In this document: piece after piece, positions 34,751-40,453 of the stretch
Layout: each line of letters starts with the position of its first letter
How positions within the stretch are numbered: the first letter of the stretch is position 1
NCBI GenBank assembly: GCA_944393295.1
Contig: CALXZR010000092.1
Location: forward strand, 1-40,453
From: an uncultured Clostridia bacterium
Lineage (GTDB): Bacteria; Bacillota_A; Clostridia; TANB77; CAG-508
DNA: 40,453 nt
Direction of reading: 5' to 3'
Translations under genes and position numbers: made by a program
Notes under the pieces: model-generated
Databases searched by the model: none
The model's input: the letters and a program-made list of their open reading frames with translations, nothing else
What the model was told of the DNA's origin: nothing

Positions 34751-35335
34751 TTAATTATTTAAATGTTTTTCAATTTCTTCCCATACTCTATCTGTATATA
34801 TTTTTCTTTCTGCTGAAAATGGCATTATTGGTGTATAAGATATTCCTAAAAGCTTTTTTATTTCTTCTGTTGCATCATCTACCTTTGTAATAGCTATTTT
34901 ATCTGCCTTATTTGTTACGACTATAAAAGGTAAATTTGTTTTTAAAATATATTCATACATTAAAAAATCATCAGCTGTTGGCTTATGTCTAATATCTAAA
35001 ACTAAAATAATTAAATTAATGTTATTTCTTTTTTCTAAATATTCTTCTATATATTTTCCAGAAATAACTTTTTCTTCCTTTGACATTTTACTATATCCAT
35101 AACCTGGTAAATCTACAAAATAAAAAATATCATCAATATTGTAAAAGTTTATTTGTCTAGTTTTTCCTGGAGTATTACTAGTTCTTGCTAAATTTTTTCT
35201 ATTTAGCATTGTGTTTATAAAAGAAGATTTACCAACATTTGACTTTCCTACTAACACTATTTCTGGTAAATTTCCTTTTGGATATTGTTTTGGTCCAACT
35301 GCCGAAACTTCAAATTTTGGATTTTTTACTTGCAT
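34751..35335 (-). CDS. engB: ribosome biogenesis GTPase EngB/YsxC
   Basis: About 194 aa from the ATG at 35335, chosen because GAGGA lies six bases ahead and the five extra codons upstream include that site. GTPase motifs: G1 GKSNVGKSS, G2 PGKTRQINFY, G3 DLPGYGYSKMSKEE, G4 TNKADK, and a G5-like SAE. EngB acts in 50S subunit assembly. No KH domain, as usual. It follows purA's terminator downstream and is independent of it. Identification is secure. Confidence 0.95.
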   Translation of the reverse strand: MQVKNPKFEVSAVGPKQYPKGNLPEIVLVGKSNVGKSSFINTMLNRKNLARTSNTPGKTRQINFYNIDDIFYFVDLPGYGYSKMSKEEKVISGKYIEEYLEKRNNINLIILVLDIRHKPTADDFLMYEYILKTNLPFIVVTNKADKIAITKVDDATEEIKKLLGISYTPIMPFSAERKIYTDRVWEEIEKHLNN

Positions 35336-35454
35336 ATATATTCCTCTCAATCTATTTTCTTATTTTACTTTATCATTATACTATGTTTTCCTTTATTTAT
35401 CAACTTTTCCTCTACAAAGCCACGATTTTTTATTTAATAATAAGTTCATAAAAT

Positions 35455-35497
35455 TATTAAATAAAAGAGCAAGAGCCCTCATTGCTGAGAGCTCTGC
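35455..35497 (-). terminator. terminator of the divergent purA
   Basis: On the minus strand GCAGAGCTCTCA and TGAGGGCTCTTGC form an imperfect GC-rich stem (35497-35469) followed by TCTTTTATTT. It lies about 35 bases after the purA stop. Confidence 0.8.
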
Positions 35498-35532
35498 CTT
35501 GTAAGTTTTTCGTAACCCCATACAGTTTGCTA

Positions 35533-36921
35533 CTACCTATTTGTAATAGGTTTTGTTAAATAATCCTTATCGCCAGGTCCTATACCGATATAGGTAATCG
35601 GCACACCAAGATAGCTCTCGATATACTCAATATACTTCTTGGCGTTTTCAGGAAGCTCCTCGTATGACTTCGGCTTTTCAGTCCAGCTCCAACCTTCGAA
35701 TCTCTCGTATTTTGGCATACATTCTTCAATATCCAAGGGAACATAGTCAATTTCCTTGCTCTTGTAATAGTATTTAAAACACACCAAGATTTCATTATGG
35801 TTTTCTAAACCTACTCTACCTATGGTATCGATATGGTTTATGGCAAGTTCAGTTACACTAGAAAGCATAACAGCTTCCTTTAAGTGTACCAAATCTAACC
35901 ATCCACAGTCTCTAGGTCTTCCTGTGGTGGTGCCATATTCGTGACCATTTTCACGAATACAATCACCCACAAAACCTTCCTGCTTCGTTATAAACGGTCC
36001 AGCCCCAACACGAGAGCAATATGCCTTTATTACGCCGATTACTCTTTTTACGAACATTGGACCTATACCAGCTCCAGAAAGCGACCCAGAAGCATTTGGA
36101 CTTGAGCTTGTGCAATATGGATAGTCCCCGTGATCGATGTCAAGAGAAGCTGCCTGAGCACCCTCAATATTGGTTTCTTTACCTTTACTTAGTGCATCTC
36201 CAATAATCTCTTGCACATCTTCACGAAACTCACTTAAATAGGATTTATACTTTTCACAGAGTTGCATTAAATCATCAACACTATACCTCCTAAAGCCTAA
36301 ATCCTCTTCGACTTCCATCTTGCGAAGCTTTTTCCAAAGCCTTATTGGTGTAGTCAAAATTCTTTTTAGCCTATACAATCCAAATAAAATATTTGGTATT
36401 TTTACAGCCTCACGAAGTTTGACTTCCAGCTCTTTGCGTGGTAAAAACAAGTCTCCAACTCTTATGCCAACTCTATTCATTTTGTCAGCATAGCACGGTC
36501 CAATTCCCCGCTTGGTGGTTCCGACCTTGTTAACTTTGATATATTCGTAATACAAGTCCATATCCTTTGTATACGGAAAAATAACATGAGCACGATTACT
36601 TACCAAGAGGTTTTTTCTACTAATAGAAATTCCTCTTGAACGCATTGTTTCGACCTCTTCATGAAAGACTTCCGGATCGACTACTACACCTGCACATACA
36701 ATGCTGAGTACCTCTGGTCTTACTATAGAAGATGGAAGCAAATGTACTGCATATTTTTCCCCATCTACAACAATGGTATGCCCTGCATTATTTCCACCAG
36801 TAGTACGTAACACCAACTCTGCATCTTTAGCAAGTATGTGTGTGTATTTGCCTTTTCCTTCATCTCCCCATTGGAGACCGACAACTACGGTAACACACCG
36901 CTTATATTGGTTACTGTTCAT
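35533..36921 (-). CDS. purA: divergent adenylosuccinate synthetase, foreign composition
   Basis: 462 aa against the usual ~425-430. GLQWGDEGKGK (15-25, catalytic Asp), GGNNAGHT (42-49, catalytic His), GTTKRGIGP (134-142), EGAQ (253-256), DIDHGDYPY and GTTTGRPRDCGWLD (330-343) are present, so the enzyme joins IMP and aspartate in AMP synthesis. Oddities: the residue after the P-loop lysine block is YTH where the family has I/V-V-D; the guanine-reading motif TKLD is NHID (362-365); and about 30 extra residues (180-210, basic) are inserted. GC is 45-48% on lines I counted. It has its own promoter and terminator. It may be a horizontally acquired form that replaced or adds to the native gene. Confidence 0.85.
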   Translation of the reverse strand: MNSNQYKRCVTVVVGLQWGDEGKGKYTHILAKDAELVLRTTGGNNAGHTIVVDGEKYAVHLLPSSIVRPEVLSIVCAGVVVDPEVFHEEVETMRSRGISISRKNLLVSNRAHVIFPYTKDMDLYYEYIKVNKVGTTKRGIGPCYADKMNRVGIRVGDLFLPRKELEVKLREAVKIPNILFGLYRLKRILTTPIRLWKKLRKMEVEEDLGFRRYSVDDLMQLCEKYKSYLSEFREDVQEIIGDALSKGKETNIEGAQAASLDIDHGDYPYCTSSSPNASGSLSGAGIGPMFVKRVIGVIKAYCSRVGAGPFITKQEGFVGDCIRENGHEYGTTTGRPRDCGWLDLVHLKEAVMLSSVTELAINHIDTIGRVGLENHNEILVCFKYYYKSKEIDYVPLDIEECMPKYERFEGWSWTEKPKSYEELPENAKKYIEYIESYLGVPITYIGIGPGDKDYLTKPITNR

Positions 36922-36995
36922 TGGTTTATCACCAACCTTTCTATTTACTCAAAAAACAATTGTTAGTGGTGAGTTACATAAAAACTTACGGTAAT

Positions 36996-37024
36996 AGTAT
37001 ATCATACTATACTCTAAAAAACAA
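36996..37024 (-). promoter_or_regulatory. probable promoter of purA
   Basis: On the minus strand TTGTTT (37024-37019), a 17-base spacer and TATACT (37001-36996), with TGA before the -10. About 75 bases before the start. The -35 is weak; the spacing matches the other foreign genes. Confidence 0.55.
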
Positions 37025-37055
37025 CGATTTTACAGGCTTTCATTCAATTTATACA

Positions 37056-37088
37056 AAAAGAATAGCAAATATAATTTGCTATTCTTTT
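37056..37088. terminator. terminator of serS
   Basis: A perfect 15-bp inverted repeat, AAAAGAATAGCAAAT (37056-37070) with ATTTGCTATTCTTTT (37074-37088), with A and T runs at the ends. It follows serS and precedes the purA promoter. Confidence 0.9.
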
Positions 37089-37099
37089 AAATATTTATG

Positions 37100-38383
37100 C
37101 TATTTAGCTTTTATAACTTCTGTTCCACCCATATATGCTTGCAAAGCTTTTGGAACTCTTATACTTCCATCTTCATTATAATTATTTTCAATAACAGCAA
37201 TTAATCCTCTTGGAGTTGCTAAAACAGTATTGTTTAAAGTTGCTACTAAATAATTTCCTTTTTCTCCTTTTGCACGAATACTTAATCTTCTAGCTTGTGC
37301 ATCTCCTAAAGTTGAACAACTTCCAACTTCAAAGTATTTCTTTTGACGAGGACTCCATGCTTCTACATCACAAGATTTCACTTTTAAATCTGCTAAATCT
37401 CCACTACAACATTCTAGAGTTCTTACTGGAACATCTAAACTTCTAAAAAATTCTACTGTGTAACTCCACATTTTATTGTACCAATCCATTGCCTCTTCTG
37501 GCTTGCAAATTACAATCATCTCTTCCTTTTCAAATTGATGAACTCTATACAAGCCTCTTTCCTCTATGCCATGAGAACCAACTTCTTTTCTAAAGCATGG
37601 TGAATATGATGTTAAACATAAAGGTAATTCTTTTTCTCCAATAATTTGACCTTTAAATTTTCCAATCATAGAATGTTCAGAAGTTCCTATTAAATATAAA
37701 TCTTCTCCTTCTATTTTATACATCATTGCATCCATTTCTTCAAAACTCATAACACCTTGAACTACATCACTACGAATCATAAAAGGGGGTATGCAATAAG
37801 TAAAGCCTTTATCTATCATAAAATCTCTAGCATAGCTAAGCATTGCAGAATGTAACCTTGCAACATCTCCCATTAGATAATAAAAACCATTACCACTTGT
37901 TCTACCAGCACTTTCTTTATCTAAGCCATTTAGTTTAGCTATAATATCTGCATGGTGAGGTATTTCATAGCTTGGTACAAATGGTTCTCCAAACTTTTTA
38001 TTTTCTACATTTTCACTATCGTCTTTTCCAATTGGAACAGATGCATCCATAATATTTGGAATTTTCATCATTCTCTCTTTTATTTCTTCTTTTAGCTCTG
38101 TTTCTCTTTCTTCATTTTTTTCTAATTTTTCATTTATTTCTTGAACCTCAAGTTTTATTTTTTCAGCTTCTTCTTTTTCTCCCTTTCCTATTAACGCACC
38201 TATTTGCTTACTTAAAGTATTTCTATTCATTCTAAGTTCATCACACATTAAAGTTAGCTCTCTAGATTCTTTATCTAATTTTAAAACTTCATCTACTAAA
38301 ACTAATTTATGATCTTGAAATTTTTTTCTTATATTTTCTTTTACCAATTCTGGATTTTCCCTTAAAATTTTAATGTCTATCAT
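37100..38383 (-). CDS. serS: seryl-tRNA synthetase
   Basis: 427 aa, normal length. The N-terminal coiled-coil arm (about residues 28-100) holds the long variable arm of tRNA-Ser. The class II core has motif 2 CFRKEVGSHGIEERGLYRVHQFEKEE (about 264-289; Arg binds ATP) and motif 3 with LNNTVLATPRGLIAVIENN (about 386-404). YFEVGSCSTLGDAQARR fits the serine site region; the family more often has SSCS. It is the second gene behind a T-box leader, after DUF1653, and ends at a strong terminator. Identification is secure. Confidence 0.97.
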   Translation of the reverse strand: MIDIKILRENPELVKENIRKKFQDHKLVLVDEVLKLDKESRELTLMCDELRMNRNTLSKQIGALIGKGEKEEAEKIKLEVQEINEKLEKNEERETELKEEIKERMMKIPNIMDASVPIGKDDSENVENKKFGEPFVPSYEIPHHADIIAKLNGLDKESAGRTSGNGFYYLMGDVARLHSAMLSYARDFMIDKGFTYCIPPFMIRSDVVQGVMSFEEMDAMMYKIEGEDLYLIGTSEHSMIGKFKGQIIGEKELPLCLTSYSPCFRKEVGSHGIEERGLYRVHQFEKEEMIVICKPEEAMDWYNKMWSYTVEFFRSLDVPVRTLECCSGDLADLKVKSCDVEAWSPRQKKYFEVGSCSTLGDAQARRLSIRAKGEKGNYLVATLNNTVLATPRGLIAVIENNYNEDGSIRVPKALQAYMGGTEVIKAK

Positions 38384-38416
38384 ATTTATTCCTCCTATAA
38401 TTGATTTAATCTTCTA

Positions 38417-38674
38417 CTACTTAATATAATTTTTTGATAATTCTTCGCAAAACTCAAATCTATGTTTTTGACCTGTTATATTATCTGGTCTTTCTGGAAT
38501 TTCTTCTAAAAACATCTTCTCTTTTCTTACCCAAATCATTGAATCTTCTCTGTCATATAATGGTTTGTACACCACCATTCTTTCTTGAGTTTCCGAATCT
38601 AATGCCACATTTTCCACAAAATAATAATTTCCTTTAAAGTGTCTATAAACTTTACCTATTTTTACACTTTCCAT
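38417..38674 (-). CDS. DUF1653 family protein
   Basis: 85 aa. The start KIGKVYRHFKGNYYFVENVALDSETQERMVVYKPLYDRED matches DUF1653 (family form G-x-Y-x-H-F-K-G-x-x-Y ... E-x-M-V-V-Y), a small SH3-like beta protein with no known activity. WVRKEKMFLEEI follows as usual. It is the first gene after the serine T-box and 33 bases ahead of serS, so it shares that control. An AAGGAGG site precedes the ATG. Family identity is firm; role is open. Confidence 0.85.
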   Translation of the reverse strand: MESVKIGKVYRHFKGNYYFVENVALDSETQERMVVYKPLYDREDSMIWVRKEKMFLEEIPERPDNITGQKHRFEFCEELSKNYIK

Positions 38675-38718
38675 AATATTTTCCTCCTTATATTTATTTA
38701 TAATAATTTTTTATATAC

Positions 38719-38938
38719 AAAAAAGCCCTTATGCTAATTGCATAAGGGCGAATATATCGCGGTACCACCTTTTTTATATCTTCTTTTATTGCTATAACCT
38801 GCAACAACTCGGTCTAGTTTCCTAGAAACATCTTAAGAGTAGATTTCATAAAGCCTTTTTTCTGTTTTCACCAACCACAGACTCTCTACAAAAAGTTTCT
38901 TTACTACTTAATTCTTAATCAAACGTTTTATATTTATA
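38719..38938 (-). ncRNA. T-box leader, serine type
   Basis: On the minus strand the order of T-box parts is clear. AGAGAG (38881-38887) and GGTTGGTGAA belong to stem I. The specifier bulge GAAATCTAC holds TCT, a serine codon, followed by A (38843-38840). Then comes the T-box AAGGTGGTACCGCG (about 38756-38769), which pairs with the uncharged tRNA acceptor end, and a terminator with a 10-bp stem GCCCTTATGC/GCATAAGGGC and a T6 run (38749-38719). Uncharged tRNA-Ser would allow reading into DUF1653 and serS. Confidence 0.93.
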
Positions 38939-38944
38939 TTTAGT

Positions 38945-38972
38945 ATTATACCACAAATTTATAATTTGTAAA
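38945..38972 (-). promoter_or_regulatory. promoter of the serS T-box operon
   Basis: On the minus strand TTTACA (38972-38967), a 16-base spacer and TATAAT (38950-38945). Transcription would start near 38938, at the 5' edge of the T-box leader. Confidence 0.75.
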
Positions 38973-38997
38973 CATTTTCTATATATTTTGTATAAAC

Positions 38998-39171
38998 TTA
39001 TATTTTCTTTGAAATAGCTTTTAGTGCTTTTTCTCTTGACATTACCACAACATGTCCACATTTAGTGCATTTTAATTTAAAATCTACGCCAATTCTAGTT
39101 ATTTCCCAGATATTGCAACCACATGGATGTGATTTTTTTGTTTTTACTCTATCTCCAACATTATATTCCAT
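38998..39171 (-). CDS. DUF951 family small zinc-ribbon-like protein
   Basis: 57 aa from the ATG at 39171, which has GGAAGG ahead; the longer reading from 39222 is not supported. The pattern YNVGDRVKTKKSHPCGCNIWEI, then IGVDFKLKCTKCGHVVVMSR, is the DUF951 family. Its cysteines (CGC and CxxC) suggest one bound zinc. The family is common in Firmicutes, often near yyaF/ychF or serS, with no known function. Here it is just upstream of the serS T-box operon and downstream of the 119-aa orphan gene. Confidence 0.85.
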   Translation of the reverse strand: MEYNVGDRVKTKKSHPCGCNIWEITRIGVDFKLKCTKCGHVVVMSREKALKAISKKI

Positions 39172-39196
39172 AAAAACCTTCCACTTTATAATTTCT

Positions 39197-39252
39197 ATCG
39201 CTATTTTTAGGAAGCTACTCATCTTTCGACAAGCAACTAAATAAATAGCGAT
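39197..39252. repeat. long imperfect hairpin between the orphan gene and DUF951
   Basis: ATCGCTATTTTTAG (39197-39210) pairs with CTAAATAAATAGCGAT (39237-39252) around about 26 bases. No U-run follows on the minus strand. It may end or process the 39270-39629 transcript. Confidence 0.5.
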
Positions 39253-39269
39253 CTGAATAATAGAGCTCT

Positions 39270-39629
39270 TTAACCTTCTATATGGTCTTTTTCAATTCGC
39301 TCTATCAGTTCAGCTAGTCTCCGTCGCTTAGTAATTTCTACTCTAGCTGTTTGGGAACTTTCTTGACTCTGGATGCTTACTGAAACATTATATTTCTTTT
39401 CATCAAACAGCTCATACACCAAAGTACCTAACCTCCAGTCTCTGAAAAAAGAAAATAATTTGTCTATAAGTTCCTTGTCGTCTTCCATCTCTTGCTCGTG
39501 AGCTACTGTTTTTACAGCACCGCAGTAGTCAACGACCTTCAAGCGAAAGTCATACTGTTGCTCGAAAGCTTCCCGGTCCGTATATTTCTTTTTGTAAACC
39601 TTTGCTTTCTTTTTAAATAATTCTTTCAT
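39270..39629 (-). CDS. 119-aa orphan protein of foreign base composition
   Basis: No family recognised. A basic start (MKELFKKKAKVYKKKYTDRE) leads to a compact alpha/beta-looking domain with FRDWRLGTLVYELFDEKKYNVSVSI (about 67-91) and a basic helical C-terminus (TKRRRLAELIERIEKDH). No membrane segment or signal. GAGGAGG lies ahead of the ATG. GC is higher than in gltX and DUF951. It has its own extended -10 promoter and is a single-gene unit. It could be a small nucleic-acid- or protein-binding factor; that is inference only. Confidence 0.6.
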   Translation of the reverse strand: MKELFKKKAKVYKKKYTDREAFEQQYDFRLKVVDYCGAVKTVAHEQEMEDDKELIDKLFSFFRDWRLGTLVYELFDEKKYNVSVSIQSQESSQTARVEITKRRRLAELIERIEKDHIEG

Positions 39630-39681
39630 AATGCTTACCTCCTCATGCTTTGCTACAGTATTTCAAAAAATCTACATATTA

Positions 39682-39710
39682 ATTATACCATAAAAAAACA
39701 GTTTTCTCAA
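39682..39710 (-). promoter_or_regulatory. sigma-A promoter of the 119-aa orphan gene
   Basis: On the minus strand TTGAGA (39710-39705), a 17-base spacer and TATAAT (39687-39682), with TGG before the -10. About 50 bases before the start. Confidence 0.8.
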
Positions 39711-39720
39711 GAAATTTACT

Positions 39721-39758
39721 AAAAAAGAGTAAATTTTAACTAAAATTCACTCTTTTTT
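39721..39758. terminator. terminator of gltX
   Basis: AAAAAAGAGTAAATTTTA pairs with TAAAATTCACTCTTTTTT with one mismatch (G-U on the minus strand), with A and T runs on both flanks. It follows the gltX stop. Confidence 0.88.
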
Positions 39759-39779
39759 TATGCTTTTCTATTAATTTTA

Positions 39780-40453
39780 TTAAATTCTCTTTAATAATCT
39801 CTCTTTTCCTATTACTTGCATAATTTCATATAAATCTGGTGTATTACATCTACCTGTCAATTTTACTCTAAGAACTGTGCTTATATCTCCAACATGACCT
39901 TTAAAAGCCTCTGGATTTGCCTTATATTCTTTAACTTCTCTTGCATATCCCATTTCTTCAGCTAAGTCTTTTATTTTATTAAACCATGTTTGTTTATCAT
40001 CATTTTCATCATAATGATTTTCAAAATATGACTTTACAATTTTTTCAATCTCATCTTTATCTATTATTTTTTGATATTCAAATTCTCCATTTTTATCAAA
40101 TTTGTTATCATACATATAGTAAATTATATTTTTAATATCTGACCATTTTGCTATGTCTTTTCTTGGTTTTACATTTCCTCTTTCTATTCCTAAAACTTTT
40201 AAAGAATATTCTTTATCAGAAAGCATTTCTGCAAGTTCTGAATCATATTCTTTTGCCCATTCTAAAGCTGCAGTATATACTTCTTCTGCTGTATACTTTG
40301 AAATAACAGTTTTAGAAACATCAAGTAATTTTACCATATCAAATAAAGCTCCACTTACTCCCATTTTATTTAATTCTAAAGTAAACTCATCTATTGATTT
40401 ATCTGGATTTTGCTTTCTCCAAATTTCAAAATTAGAGTTTGCAATATTTATTA
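39780..40453 (-). CDS. gltX: glutamyl-tRNA synthetase, C-terminal part (runs off window)
   Basis: The frame stays open from the window edge (residues INIANSNFEIWRKQNP) through an internal ATG at 40364 to the stop at 39780, so the 5' part, with the HIGH and KMSKS catalytic motifs, is outside the window. The visible ~224 residues match the anticodon-binding helical part of the longer clostridial GltX type: EFTLELNKMGVSGALFDMVKLLDVSKTVIS, then WSDIKNIIYYMYDNKF and VLRVKLTGRCNTPDLYEIMQVIG. The enzyme charges tRNA-Glu. It ends at a strong terminator. Confidence 0.88.
   Translation of the reverse strand, partial: INIANSNFEIWRKQNPDKSIDEFTLELNKMGVSGALFDMVKLLDVSKTVISKYTAEEVYTAALEWAKEYDSELAEMLSDKEYSLKVLGIERGNVKPRKDIAKWSDIKNIIYYMYDNKFDKNGEFEYQKIIDKDEIEKIVKSYFENHYDENDDKQTWFNKIKDLAEEMGYAREVKEYKANPEAFKGHVGDISTVLRVKLTGRCNTPDLYEIMQVIGKERLLKRI

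Overview
The window comes from a low-GC, spore-forming member of the Clostridia, probably an uncultured gut-type lineage. Evidence: very AT-rich codon use, Shine-Dalgarno starts, an alpha/beta small acid-soluble spore protein, sporulation genes yqfC and yqfD, a PdaA-type deacetylase, a glmS ribozyme and a serine T-box leader. The placement is inferred from gene content; no 16S or ribosomal protein gene is present. Nearly all genes lie on the minus strand; the exceptions are the SASP, glmS and a RelA/SpoT-like gene.

Layout. 1-3.7 kb: a Tad/Flp-type pilus locus (CpaB, two CpaE-like ATPases, the N-terminal part of CpaF). 3.8-7.6 kb: a HAD phosphatase broken by a frameshift, SASP, hpf and two membrane-anchored unknowns. 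7.6-13.8 kb: the conserved recO-yqzL-era-dgkA-ybeY-(unknown)-yqfD-yqfC block, with yqfC frameshifted, then a DUF4116 gene. 13.8-17.2 kb: clpB and a CYTH-domain gene. 17.3-26.5 kb: cell-surface genes (a large secreted repeat protein, an O-antigen ligase-like polymerase, pdaA, a GT-C-like membrane protein and a GT2 glycosyltransferase), then two RNA-modification genes. 26.6-30.9 kb: an orphan gene, ispH, a tiny membrane peptide, uvrC and hpt. 31-33.1 kb: the glmS ribozyme and glmS. 33.2-40.5 kb: a RelA/SpoT-like gene, yaaL-like, engB, a divergent purA, the T-box-controlled DUF1653-serS pair, DUF951, a 119-aa orphan and the 3' part of gltX.

The most unusual pattern is a set of five genes scattered singly among the housekeeping genes: 16531-17229 (CYTH), 26632-27225 (unknown), 33220-34314 (RelA/SpoT-like), 35533-36921 (divergent PurA) and 39270-39629 (unknown). 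By hand count on sample lines their GC is about 38-48%, against about 23-30% nearby. Each has a strong ribosome binding site and its own promoter with exactly 17-bp spacing, and most have a hairpin at the 3' end. They look like individually acquired, self-contained expression cassettes. Three of the five have domains of nucleotide or alarmone chemistry. Two other genes (HAD and yqfC) each carry a one-base frameshift at a similar TTCC-G context, which could be real decay or assembly error.
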